Positions 1 through 7,720 of a stretch of DNA of 28,491 nt are shown here, piece after piece. Made by a program: the position numbers and the translations under genes. Under the pieces are notes generated by a model that was given only the letters and a program-made list of their open reading frames with translations, did not search any database and had not been told where the DNA came from. This DNA comes from an uncultured Christensenellaceae bacterium. Its GTDB lineage: Bacteria; Bacillota; Clostridia; Christensenellales; Borkfalkiaceae. The DNA is taken from the NCBI GenBank assembly GCA_910588685.1, contig CAJUPX010000023.1:1-28491 (forward strand), read 5' to 3'. Each line of letters starts with the position of its first letter. Position 1 is the stretch's first letter.

Positions 1-2
1 CA

Positions 3-89
3 AGTCTTAATAGCTTGAACTTCTTTACCGTAAAAAGAACGTTCGGGCTATTTTGTTTAATGGAAGAATTTGAGAACTTCCGAGAATAA
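3..89 (+). CDS. Possible C-terminal tail of an unidentified ORF (partial, left edge)
   Basis: One plus-strand frame is open from the left edge to a TAA at 87-89, giving 28 residues that end in MEEFENFRE. The strong hairpin at 91-132 follows at once, as expected if a gene ended here. The tail is too short to recognise, and an open frame of this length can occur by chance, so confidence is low. No function is proposed. Confidence 0.2.
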   Translation, partial: SLNSLNFFTVKRTFGLFCLMEEFENFRE

Positions 90-90
90 A

Positions 91-132
91 AAATAATCCG
101 ATAGAACATTATGTGCTATCGGATTATTTTTT
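91..132. terminator. Bidirectional intrinsic terminator
   Basis: A perfect 14-bp stem pairs 91-104 with 116-129. The loop can add three more pairs. T-runs follow on both strands (127-132 on plus, the A-run at 88-93 for minus transcripts). It lies directly downstream of the minus-strand GH3-like gene and can also end transcription entering from the left. Confidence 0.9.
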
Positions 133-136
133 GATT

Positions 137-1219
137 TCAGATTATTGCGTCGGATTGCGTGTAAGACGGATCCTTTGTGAAATCACGCGCATAAGTGTCC
201 ACCGTGCGCCCCGACGGATTGACTTTGCCGTTCAGAATCCTGCCGAGCGCGTTTATACCCGTTTTGCCGGGCGAACCTATCCACACCGCCGCCTTTAATT
301 TGTTCATACACTCGCGCGCCTTTACGCTGTCGGCATAGCCGTCGTCCGTATACAGATAGTGCGCGGGGTCGTCGAGAAAGCCGAGCTCCATAGCCTCGCT
401 GCTGTTCACTACAATAATCACGTTGCCGAAATTGTTCATAACCTCGCGGAGCATATCCACCTCGTTTTTATCGAGTTGCAGATAATGGTCGGTCATATTG
501 CGCGCGCCTTTAATAAGCGTGCCCTTGTCGGTCAGCGAGGTTTTGCTGGTGCGCGGGAGGTCGAATCCCTCTCCGCCGAGGCGGGAAAGCACTACGATTG
601 CCGCGTCGTTATAGTCCTTATAGCTGTTTTTTACGGCGCTGTTATAGGCGGATACGGGCGTTTCGCCGGTGTAAATGCCCGCGAGCAGACTGTCGCCCAT
701 AGACGGGGTGTCGCGTTCGTCGCCCGCCGCGCTGCTCTCGTAAAAGCTTTTAAGGGCGGGGTTATAGTCGTATCCCGCCGCGGTAAGGCTGTCGAATACG
801 GTAGCCGCGCCCTTGCTGCTTGCGCCGCCCGAGCCCGAGCCGCCGTAAACTAAGTTGACGCTGTTGTGCCCGAATACCGACACCCTGGGTCTGACGGTTA
901 CGCTTTTACTGCTTTCGGGCGTGACGATAGGAAGAAGACCGTCGTTCTTTAAAAGAATTATGCCCTCTTCCGCAATGCGTTCGTTGAGCGCGTTCGCCGC
1001 CGCGAGCGTGCTTGCCTTGTCGCCGTAGTCCGGTTTGTAATACTGGTACTGCGAGGGGTCGCCCTCCACCAGCACGCGGCGCTCCGTACCGAGCACCGAA
1101 CAAACCGTGTTGTATATAAACTGTTCCTGTGTTACCACAATGTTGGCTATAAAAAATATCGCGGCGAGAAACATACAGAAGATGTAAACCGCATATTTAA
1201 TGCGCAATTTTTTGGTCAC
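137..1219 (-). CDS. Membrane-anchored GH3 C-terminal-domain protein, short form without the catalytic domain
   Basis: About 360 residues from a GTG at 1219, chosen because a GGGGGTGG ribosome-binding site lies about 7 nt upstream; an ATG at 1288 in the same frame has no such site. A membrane helix sits near residues 10-30. It is followed by features typical of the glycoside hydrolase family 3 C-terminal domain: EGIILLKNDGLLPI, VFGHNS, a Gly/Ser-rich GGSGSGG loop, and the ending NPSGRTVDTYARDF. Many clostridial GH3 enzymes have the permuted order TM, C-domain, then catalytic N-domain, at roughly 900 residues. This protein stops right after the first domain, and its stop is followed by a terminator, so the TIM-barrel domain with the catalytic Asp is missing. 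It may be a relic of a permuted beta-glucosidase or a domesticated sugar-binding or scaffold protein. No hydrolase activity should be assumed. Confidence 0.75.
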   Translation of the reverse strand: MTKKLRIKYAVYIFCMFLAAIFFIANIVVTQEQFIYNTVCSVLGTERRVLVEGDPSQYQYYKPDYGDKASTLAAANALNERIAEEGIILLKNDGLLPIVTPESSKSVTVRPRVSVFGHNSVNLVYGGSGSGGASSKGAATVFDSLTAAGYDYNPALKSFYESSAAGDERDTPSMGDSLLAGIYTGETPVSAYNSAVKNSYKDYNDAAIVVLSRLGGEGFDLPRTSKTSLTDKGTLIKGARNMTDHYLQLDKNEVDMLREVMNNFGNVIIVVNSSEAMELGFLDDPAHYLYTDDGYADSVKARECMNKLKAAVWIGSPGKTGINALGRILNGKVNPSGRTVDTYARDFTKDPSYTQSDAII

Positions 1220-1352
1220 TTGTTTACCACCCCCAAAAATCGTTATATTTTGACACAATATTATCAGTCCTGTAAAAAACTTCAACAAAAATTACAAAAT
1301 CGGTAATCTAAATTACAGAATGGTAACTGACGCCGCCGTAAAAACAGGCAAT

Positions 1353-1386
1353 AAAAAACTCCGCGCCGTTTTATGCGGGTGCGGAG
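1353..1386 (-). terminator. Intrinsic terminator of the XRE-HK-RR operon
   Basis: On the minus strand a GC-rich stem built on CTCCGC/GCGGAG, with one internal mismatch, is followed by TTTTTT at 1358-1353. It lies just after the response-regulator stop codon and separates that operon from the GH3-like gene. Confidence 0.7.
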
Positions 1387-1401
1387 CACGTCGTTTTTAA
1401 A

Positions 1402-2103
1402 TCAAAGCATAGTAAACTTAGTCAGTCTGTCTATAAAGTCCTTTTTGCTCAGTCTGCTTATAGGCAACACCGCGCCCGGCAGAGTAACGTTATTACCCTG
1501 TACGGAAATTACGTGGAATAAATTAACGAGATAGCTCTTGCCGCAGCGCGCAAAATAGGCTTCGGGGAAACGTTTTTCTATTTTGTCGAGCGAATCCCAG
1601 CTCTCTATAACCTCGCCGCCCGCAAGGTGGTAAATTATTTTGTGTTCGGCGCTCTCAACGTAATAAACGTCGTTAAACCGCACCATTCTCAAAACGTCCT
1701 TGTTTTTTATGCAGATTTTACCCAGGTTGTTTTTATTTACAAACTCTATTGCGTTTATGAGCTTGGTTTTGAATTTGGGGTATTCTATCGGCTTTATAAT
1801 AAAGTCGAACGCCGATACCTCGTATCCGTTAATCGCAAGCTGCGACAACTCGGTTATAAAAATAAGGCAGGTTGTTCTGTCCATCTCACGCAGTCTGCGC
1901 GCTGTTTCAAGTCCGTCTATAAACGGCATATTTATGTCCATAAAAATTATGTCGAAACCCGATTTGTACGAGTCGAGAAATTTGAGTCCGTCGGGATAGA
2001 CGCAGACCTCGAACGGTTCTCCGTACTCCGTTCTAAATTGTTCCAGATGCCCTTTAAGCGTGTCTATATGCAGTTTTTTATCCTCAACGATGGCTATTTT
2101 CAC
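1402..2103 (-). CDS. LytTR-family response regulator (AgrA/ComE type)
   Basis: 233 residues. The N-terminal receiver domain (about 1-120) has the acidic pair E7/D8, phospho-acceptor D56 in the FMDINMP context, and conserved K104 in the IIKPIEY segment. The C-terminal part (about 130-230) is a LytTR DNA-binding domain, with features such as VYYVESAEHKI and FARCGKSYLVNL. Such proteins bind paired direct repeats and often control peptide signalling, bacteriocins or cell-surface genes. The start overlaps the kinase stop by 4 nt (ATGA), so translation is probably coupled and the kinase is the natural partner. No AgrD-like peptide or AgrB-like protease lies beside it, so its signal and regulon cannot be read from this window. 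Confidence 0.9.
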   Translation of the reverse strand: MKIAIVEDKKLHIDTLKGHLEQFRTEYGEPFEVCVYPDGLKFLDSYKSGFDIIFMDINMPFIDGLETARRLREMDRTTCLIFITELSQLAINGYEVSAFDFIIKPIEYPKFKTKLINAIEFVNKNNLGKICIKNKDVLRMVRFNDVYYVESAEHKIIYHLAGGEVIESWDSLDKIEKRFPEAYFARCGKSYLVNLFHVISVQGNNVTLPGAVLPISRLSKKDFIDRLTKFTML

Positions 2104-3446
2104 AATTTCCCTCCGTCTTTACGGCAGTTTTCCTCGCACTTCGACCTGTTGAAAATTATATTGAGCACAAAATTGCCGCCGTCCGCGTATACGTTGAGCT
2201 GTCCCTGATAACGCGCCGCAACCATCTTCATACTCAGTATGCCGAAGCCGTGGTACCTGAAATCCTTTTTTGTTGTGACGGGCAACCCGTCTTTAAGTTT
2301 AATTTGCCCCTTAAATTTATTTTCTACCCGCACGCTTATCAAATCGCCGAGATTTTTTATTACGAGCTTTACCTCGCGTTCGTGCTCTTCGAGTTTTTCA
2401 ACCGCGGTAATGGCGTTGTCGAGCGCATTGCCGAACAGCGAATAAATATCCTCCTCGTGCATAAACGATAGACATTTACCGTCAGCCATACAGGTTATTT
2501 CTATGCCTTTGGGCTCGCAGACGAGCATTTTATCGGTTAAAACTATGTCCAGAGTTTCGTTGCCCGTACACGCCGCGGTCTGATAAATGGAAATCGCCTG
2601 TTCAACCGACCTCAGCTCCTCAAAATCCACCCTGTCGCCGTGCGGCAGCTTGTGGAGCTGGTGCTTCAAATCGTGGCACTTTACGTTTATTATGTTCATA
2701 TTCTCTTTAAGCCGCTTGAACTGCTGCTGTTCTTTTTGCAGAATATTATAGATAATATCGTAATCGGCTACTATTTTTTTCTGTAAAAGCCTTTGGAACT
2801 GCATATATAAAATAAATATGCAAATCATCAGATTATAAACTTCTTCGAGCATAATTGAAAGCGCGTCGGCGTCCGAATTATAAACGGTGTACATATTAAA
2901 AACTATATCCACTACTATTACAAGCAGCGATACGATTATCATATTGGTTTTACCGAGTTGCAGGTCGGGGTGGCGCGGAATCATACTGATAAGCAGAAAA
3001 TACGTTTCGGCGTAGACCATAATATAGCTTGCAAAATAAACGCAGAGCATAACGGCAAGCGTCATACCGTCGGGCGTTACGTTGCTGCCCTGGTAAACGT
3101 TGCCCGGATTTTCTATGAACGCGTTTACTATAACCGTATAAACGAGATAGGCTATGTGCTGCACAGTATAAGCCGCAAGCGCGCAGAAAAGTACGTTCAT
3201 AAACCTGTCCGACAGACATACGACCATAGCGCCAACCGTGAGAACGAAAAAGGTTAAAAACATAACCGAGCTGTAAAGAGGCTCGTTGCGGACGGGGAAT
3301 AGCGCAACCGCGGCAAAAATAACGGCAAGACAGCCTAAAAGCCGCAGCCAGAAAAACTTGCGGCGGCGAAGTTTGTATGTAAACAGAGCTTCGATAATAA
3401 GAAGCTCCGCCATAAACTGAAATTTATACCAGAATAGCGAAACCAT
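2100..3446 (-). CDS. AgrC-like sensor histidine kinase (GHKL ATPase)
   Basis: 448 residues. Residues 1-220 contain about six to seven hydrophobic segments and form a membrane sensor of the AgrC/ComD kind with no extracytoplasmic domain. A dimerisation/phospho-acceptor helix follows, with H258 in KCHDLKHQLHKL. The ATP-binding domain carries the N-box (N340 and N344 in FGNALDNAI) and the G-box GFGI around 400-403. The start is supported by AAAGGA about 8 nt upstream. The gene begins 12 nt after the XRE regulator and overlaps the response regulator, so the three form one operon. AgrC-type kinases usually sense secreted peptides, but no peptide gene is visible nearby and the ligand is unknown. 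Confidence 0.9.
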   Translation of the reverse strand: MVSLFWYKFQFMAELLIIEALFTYKLRRRKFFWLRLLGCLAVIFAAVALFPVRNEPLYSSVMFLTFFVLTVGAMVVCLSDRFMNVLFCALAAYTVQHIAYLVYTVIVNAFIENPGNVYQGSNVTPDGMTLAVMLCVYFASYIMVYAETYFLLISMIPRHPDLQLGKTNMIIVSLLVIVVDIVFNMYTVYNSDADALSIMLEEVYNLMICIFILYMQFQRLLQKKIVADYDIIYNILQKEQQQFKRLKENMNIINVKCHDLKHQLHKLPHGDRVDFEELRSVEQAISIYQTAACTGNETLDIVLTDKMLVCEPKGIEITCMADGKCLSFMHEEDIYSLFGNALDNAITAVEKLEEHEREVKLVIKNLGDLISVRVENKFKGQIKLKDGLPVTTKKDFRYHGFGILSMKMVAARYQGQLNVYADGGNFVLNIIFNRSKCEENCRKDGGKL

Positions 3447-3458
3447 TTACACCGTCCT

Positions 3459-3911
3459 TTATTTTTCTCTGCCGAGAACGAAATCCACGGAGCATTCAAA
3501 CAGTTCTGCAATTTTTATTATGCTGTCCAGATTGGGCATACGTTTTCCGCTTTTCCAGGCGTAAACGCTGCTCTGATGAATTTTTGCGTCTGATGAGAGC
3601 CGGTAACAGGTGTAACCGTATTCTTTAAGCACTTTAACGAGCTGCTCGGAAAACGGCGGACAGGGCTCGAAAGTAAACAGACGGTTTTCGCTCTCCCTGC
3701 CCAGCAGATAATCAGCCGAACATTTAAAATAATCAGCCAACAAAACAAGGTTCTCTATCGAAGGTTCGCGCTCGGAACGCAAATAACGCGTAATCGTAGA
3801 CCCCTCGACGCCGAGAGCTTTTGCAAGGGTTTTCGCGTCCGTTTTATGTCGCGTATCGTGCTCGAACATAAGCTCTTCAAGCATTTCGGCAAATTTCGAC
3901 AAATTAACCAT
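3459..3911 (-). CDS. Double-HTH XRE-family transcriptional regulator
   Basis: 150 residues from the ATG at 3911, chosen because GAGGA lies 6 nt upstream; an in-frame ATG at 4001 would add 30 residues of no recognisable character. Two consecutive Cro/C1-type helix-turn-helix domains are visible, at about 8-72 and 88-149. Each ends in a matching signature (ADYLLGRE and VDFVLGRE), suggesting internal duplication. There is no sensor or protease domain. It is the first gene of the XRE-kinase-regulator operon, so it may autoregulate the operon or work as a second output of the two-component system. Both roles are inference from position. Confidence 0.85.
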   Translation of the reverse strand: MVNLSKFAEMLEELMFEHDTRHKTDAKTLAKALGVEGSTITRYLRSEREPSIENLVLLADYFKCSADYLLGRESENRLFTFEPCPPFSEQLVKVLKEYGYTCYRLSSDAKIHQSSVYAWKSGKRMPNLDSIIKIAELFECSVDFVLGREK

Positions 3912-4052
3912 AAACCGTCCTCTATATAAATTATTATCGCGAGGTCTGGCAATTAAATACTTGCCGAATGCCAAAGTTCGTGAGTTTTTGTATATTAGCA
4001 AATTTTTACAAAAGCTCTGAAAATGCGTATTAAAATTTTAATTTACGGCGTG

Positions 4053-4082
4053 TGAATAAAAATTTACCGTTAAATCATACTA
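4053..4082 (+). promoter_or_regulatory. Sigma-G-type forespore promoter of sleB-ypeB
   Basis: TGAATA at 4053-4058 and CATACTA at 4076-4082 are separated by 17 bp. Both match the consensus for the forespore sigma factor G, which drives sleB-ypeB in Bacillus subtilis. It lies about 65 bp upstream of the sleB start. The leader after it contains two short hairpins (GGCGG/CCGCC at 4091-4105 and a CCGCGG-centred palindrome near 4120-4133). The match is read directly; use by sigma-G is inferred. Confidence 0.7.
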
Positions 4083-4147
4083 CTTGCAAAGGCGGGTAAT
4101 CCGCCGTACACATATAGGCTCTCCGCGGGGAGAAGCAAGGAGGAAAA

Positions 4148-4885
4148 ATGAAAAAAGCACTTAGAATAGGCGTTCTTTCCATAGCGGCGGCAGCCGTCTG
4201 CACGGTAGGCGCGGTATTCAATATGGAACACACGAGTGAAGAAGGAGCTTTCTCTCCCTTTGTTCAGACTGCGGTTCTGAGGCAGGGAGCAAGCGGCGGC
4301 GAAGTTAAGGAGCTGCAAAGACGGCTTAAAATGTGGGGCTACTACAAGGGCGCGGTCGACGGCGTTTACGGTAAACAGACCGTGGAAGCAGTTAAATACT
4401 TCCAGCGCAAAAACGGACTGACCGCAGACGGCATCGCAGGCAAATCTACATTCGAGGCGCTCGGAATGATGGACTCGGCAAAAGTGCTCGACGGTCAGAA
4501 CGGCAAAAAACCCTCTTCGTCAAGCAATTACACAAGCTCGGATTTGTACCTTTTGGCTAAATGTATTTACGCCGAGGCACGCGGCGAGAGCTACACGGGA
4601 CAGGTTGCGGTAGGCGCCGTTATTCTTAACAGAGTTAAGTCGTCGAGCTTCCCCAACACGGTTGCGGGCGTAATCTACCAGAAAGACGCGTTTACCGCCG
4701 TTTCCGACGGACAGATTAACCTTGAACCCAACCAGACGGCAATGAACGCGGCGCAGGACGCTATGAACGGATGGGATCCCTCTTACGGATGTCTTTATTA
4801 CTACAATCCCGCCGTTGCAACAAGCGCCTGGATTTTCAGCAGAAAGACCGTAACAACTATCGGTAAACACGTATTCGCAATTTAG
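4148..4885 (+). CDS. sleB: Spore cortex-lytic enzyme SleB
   Basis: 245 residues. An N-terminal hydrophobic signal segment (about 7-24) is followed by a peptidoglycan-binding domain (about 43-105, with LRQGASGGEVKELQRRL and VDGVYGKQTVEAVKYFQ). After a Ser-rich linker comes the lytic hydrolase domain (about 132-245). E143 in the IYAEARGE motif is the expected catalytic glutamate. SleB is a lytic transglycosylase that acts on muramic-lactam cortex peptidoglycan during germination. The start is fixed by AAGGAGG 6 nt upstream. It forms an operon with ypeB, whose product is known in Bacillus to be mutually required for stability with SleB. The sigma-G-like promoter upstream fits forespore expression. 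Confidence 0.95.
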   Translation: MKKALRIGVLSIAAAAVCTVGAVFNMEHTSEEGAFSPFVQTAVLRQGASGGEVKELQRRLKMWGYYKGAVDGVYGKQTVEAVKYFQRKNGLTADGIAGKSTFEALGMMDSAKVLDGQNGKKPSSSSNYTSSDLYLLAKCIYAEARGESYTGQVAVGAVILNRVKSSSFPNTVAGVIYQKDAFTAVSDGQINLEPNQTAMNAAQDAMNGWDPSYGCLYYYNPAVATSAWIFSRKTVTTIGKHVFAI

Positions 4886-4895
4886 GAGGCAATAA

Positions 4896-6815
4896 ATGAG
4901 TAATAAAAAAGAAATTTCGAGCGGCGCACAGAAAGCCGAGGCGTTAGCCGACAACTCCGCGCCCAAAAAGACGGCGAAAAGCAACGTTAAAAAATCCTCT
5001 GCGCCCGTAAAAAAAGCTAAGGCGGTAAAGGACGCCAACGTAAAAAAATCCGATATAAAACCGGACGTAAAGAAAAAGGATAAAAAGATTAAAAAAGACA
5101 AAAAGCACAAGAAAGAAAAGGTTTTAAGCGAAAAACAGCTTAAAAAACGCGAAGCGCGCGAACAGAAAAAGCTTCAGATGGCTAAAATCCGCGCCGAGAA
5201 AAAGCAGAGAAGACTTGAAAAGAAGCTCGAAGCAAAGCAAAAGCGTCTTGACAAAATTGCGGCGTTCAAGCAGGCGAAAGCCGAGCGCAGAGAAAAAAGA
5301 CGAGAGCGCCGCGATATGTTAAAGCACGAGAGCAAGGACGCGCGCATAGAGCGTAAAAAGCACGAGCGCCTTTTAAAAGTCCAGGCTAAACAGGCAAAGC
5401 GCAAAGCCGCGCTCGCCGAAAAGCAGGCAAGACGCGAACACCGCTTAAAGGTACGCGAACAAAAGCGCGCCGAAAAAATCGACAAGCGCCACGCTCCCGG
5501 CTTCGGCGGCTGGCTTGCAGCGGTTATATCGCTCGGAGTCACCACCCTCGCCCTCGGCACTATGCTTACTTTCGGCTGGATGAATATAAACGGTATGCAG
5601 GACGACGCGGCAATGGTTCAGACCCACTCGCTTTACGAGCTTAACTCAATTGTAGACAACCTCGACACCAATCTTGCAAAAGCGCGCGTGTCCTCTTCGC
5701 AAAACGAACAGGTACGCATACTTTCCGAGATTGCCGTTGAAAGCCAGATTGCGGAAACGGTTTTAGAGCGTCTGCCCCTCGACATTACGATGACTAACAA
5801 TATTACTTCGTTCGTCAACAAAATGGGCGACAGCGCGCAGTCTATGCTCTACTCGGTTGCAAGCGGTAAAAAGCTCACCGACAGCCAGATTGCAACTATC
5901 AACCATATGTATAACGTAAACGCCGAGCTTAAACAAATGCTCAACGAGCTGACCTCTCAGTTCAGCGCAAAGGATATGCTCAACGCGCTCCGCGGCAAGG
6001 ATAACCTTATGTTTACTTCCTTCGGCGACCTTGAAAACGTAGCGGTTGAAACTCCCAAGGAAATAAACGACGGTCCCTTTGCCGAGAATATCGAAAAGTC
6101 GAGCCCCAAAAATCTCGACGGTATGGAAGAGATAACTTCGGCTAAGGCGGAAGAACTTGCAAGACAGTATTTTGCAAGCTATGAAATCAGCGACGCAAAG
6201 TGCACGGGCGAGGTTGCCGCACAGCAGCTTGGACTTTATAACGTATGTATGACCACCCGCGAGGGCGAAATGACTGCGCAGATTTCCAAGCAGGGCGGCA
6301 AAGTTGTAGAATTTAACAGCTACAAGGAATGCACCGACAACAATTTCTCTGTTGAAAGATGTATAGACATTGCGGAGGATTTCCTTAACAATCTCGGATT
6401 TACAGGTATGAAACCCGTATGGACGAGCGAAAACGGCACTACCTGCAACCTCAACTTTGCATACGAGCAGGACGGAGTTGTGCTCTATCCCGATATGGTA
6501 AAGGTTAAAGTTTGCGAGCAGCGCGGTATCGTAACCGGTATGGAAGCGCTTGCTTACGTGCTCAACCACACCGACAGAGATATTCCCGACGCAAAAATTA
6601 CCAAGAGCGATGCTGCGGAAAATATTATGCAGGGATTTGAAACCGAGGGTTCGCGCCTTTGCATAATTCCCGTTGACGGCGAAGAAGTGCTCTGCTACGA
6701 ATTCTACGGAAATTACTCCGGCTGCGATTACTATATCTATATCGACGCCAACACCGGCTACGAAGTACAGATATTTACCGTAATAGGCACCAAACAGGGC
6801 AAAGCCCTTATGTAA
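4896..6815 (+). CDS. ypeB: Germination protein YpeB with a long basic N-terminal extension
   Basis: 639 residues, against about 450 in the usual family. Residues 1-198 are almost entirely Lys, Arg, Glu, Ala and Gln, strongly basic and predicted helical or coiled-coil. A transmembrane anchor follows at about 206-228 (starting GGWLAAVISLG). The rest is the YpeB body, ending in PepSY-like repeats, for example SAKAEELARQYF near 415 and a matching unit near the C-terminus. YpeB anchors in the inner spore membrane and is needed for SleB accumulation. Given that topology the extension would lie in the spore core. The ATG has AGGAGG upstream and starts 10 nt after sleB. The extension is in frame with no internal stop, so it is real coding sequence unless translation starts later. 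Its function is unknown. Confidence 0.92.
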   Translation: MSNKKEISSGAQKAEALADNSAPKKTAKSNVKKSSAPVKKAKAVKDANVKKSDIKPDVKKKDKKIKKDKKHKKEKVLSEKQLKKREAREQKKLQMAKIRAEKKQRRLEKKLEAKQKRLDKIAAFKQAKAERREKRRERRDMLKHESKDARIERKKHERLLKVQAKQAKRKAALAEKQARREHRLKVREQKRAEKIDKRHAPGFGGWLAAVISLGVTTLALGTMLTFGWMNINGMQDDAAMVQTHSLYELNSIVDNLDTNLAKARVSSSQNEQVRILSEIAVESQIAETVLERLPLDITMTNNITSFVNKMGDSAQSMLYSVASGKKLTDSQIATINHMYNVNAELKQMLNELTSQFSAKDMLNALRGKDNLMFTSFGDLENVAVETPKEINDGPFAENIEKSSPKNLDGMEEITSAKAEELARQYFASYEISDAKCTGEVAAQQLGLYNVCMTTREGEMTAQISKQGGKVVEFNSYKECTDNNFSVERCIDIAEDFLNNLGFTGMKPVWTSENGTTCNLNFAYEQDGVVLYPDMVKVKVCEQRGIVTGMEALAYVLNHTDRDIPDAKITKSDAAENIMQGFETEGSRLCIIPVDGEEVLCYEFYGNYSGCDYYIYIDANTGYEVQIFTVIGTKQGKALM

Positions 6816-6836
6816 TCCCGGTTTTCCGGAAAATAT

Positions 6837-6867
6837 AAAAAGACTTCCCGTAGGGGAAGTCTTTTTT
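6837..6867 (+). terminator. Intrinsic terminator of sleB-ypeB
   Basis: A 9-bp stem (AGACTTCCC/GGGAAGTCT) with a 4-nt loop is flanked by AAAA and TTTTTT, 22 nt after the ypeB stop. It can work in both directions. Confidence 0.9.
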
Positions 6868-6910
6868 ATAAACAATTATAAAAGTAAGTAAAACATATAA
6901 CCTGTTTTTA

Positions 6911-7034
6911 TAAAACTCAGAGAAGCAAGCAAGACAAGGCGAACGAGGCGACGTCCGAAGCGATTTTACATAAATGTAAATGAGCAAGGCAGAGCTACGT
7001 TCAACGCAGTATTGCGCCGCTTATATGAGTTTTA
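6911..7034. repeat. Long imperfect inverted repeat (MITE/REP-like element)
   Basis: About 124 bp flanked by matching inverted ends (AAAACTCAgAgAAGC at 6912 and its near complement ending at 7033, 13 of 15 identical). A central palindrome (TTTACAT-aa-ATGTAAA, about 6965-6980) lies midway between the ends. The roughly 60-nt arms stay partly complementary throughout. No transposase is encoded. It lies between the ypeB terminator and the pssA stop, 9 nt past the latter. It may be a non-autonomous mobile element or an interspersed repeat that serves as a transcript end. No second copy is seen in this window. Confidence 0.55.
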
Positions 7035-7042
7035 GCGGTAGC

Positions 7043-7720
7043 TTAAAAGACAGGCGCGTCCAAAACAGTATATCTCAGCGCAACCAAAGTAAGAATAATA
7101 ACGGTTATAATAAGGATGGTTATAAGCAGCTTTTTTACCCCGAACTTGGGCATTGTGAATCTGAACACAAACAAAAACGCAACAAGCATATAGCAGAACG
7201 CCATTATGCCGAACTGCGCGGGTAAAAGCTCGCCTGTAAATATGGTTGCAACCAGATAAAACACGGGCAGACCAACGGCAACGTTGGTCACAGGCAAGCC
7301 CTCGTATGAGGTGCGCTTGCCTGCCCCTTCTTTTATTCTCACTTCTTCCGTTACGTTGAAATATGCGAGGCGGATAAGCGCGCACAGCACGTATACGCAG
7401 TAAATTATGATAAAATACCACCGCGTCATCCCAAGCCCCACGCCTATCATAACCGGAGCAAACCCGAAAGATATCATATCGCTGAGCGAGTCTATCTGCT
7501 CGCCGAATTTTTTATCCTCTTCCGTTCTGTTCTTTCTGGTGTTGGCAACAGCGCCGTCAAACGCGTCGCAAAGCCCGGAAATCAAAAGGCATACAACGCC
7601 CCAGACCGCGCCTACCGTTACGGACAGAATACAGCCCGTAATTGCCGCGGCAACAGATAAATAAGTTAAAATTACACCGTAATGATAAAAACCTACGAAT
7701 TTTGAATTATTGTCTTTCAT
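7043..7720 (-). CDS. pssA: CDP-diacylglycerol-serine O-phosphatidyltransferase
   Basis: 225 residues and strongly hydrophobic. The CDP-alcohol phosphotransferase signature spans about 52-81 with the metal-binding aspartates D52, D55, D77 and D81 (CDAFDGAVANTR then FGEQIDSLSD). It catalyses CDP-diacylglycerol plus serine to phosphatidylserine plus CMP in the membrane, the first step to phosphatidylethanolamine. N60 occupies the position usually held by Arg in the DGxxAR motif. The four aspartates are intact, so the enzyme is probably active. The start lies 14 nt inside the upstream YbhN-like gene, indicating a two-gene operon. No phosphatidylserine decarboxylase gene is in the window. Confidence 0.92.
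   Translation of the reverse strand: MKDNNSKFVGFYHYGVILTYLSVAAAITGCILSVTVGAVWGVVCLLISGLCDAFDGAVANTRKNRTEEDKKFGEQIDSLSDMISFGFAPVMIGVGLGMTRWYFIIIYCVYVLCALIRLAYFNVTEEVRIKEGAGKRTSYEGLPVTNVAVGLPVFYLVATIFTGELLPAQFGIMAFCYMLVAFLFVFRFTMPKFGVKKLLITILIITVIILTLVALRYTVLDAPVF

Noticed and set aside
359..853. Plus-strand open frame opposite the GH3-like gene
   Set aside because: Antisense to a gene with clear GH3 motifs; Ala/Val/Arg-rich shadow with no recognisable domain.
4520..5110. Minus-strand open frame opposite the sleB end and ypeB start
   Set aside because: Its Phe/Leu-rich N-terminus is the complement of the AAA/AAG-rich ypeB extension; no ribosome-binding site or family match.
5763..6875. Minus-strand open frame of 370 codons opposite ypeB
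   Set aside because: It lies fully antisense to the well-supported ypeB, runs through the ypeB terminator, has no domain signature, and reflects codon bias of the real gene.
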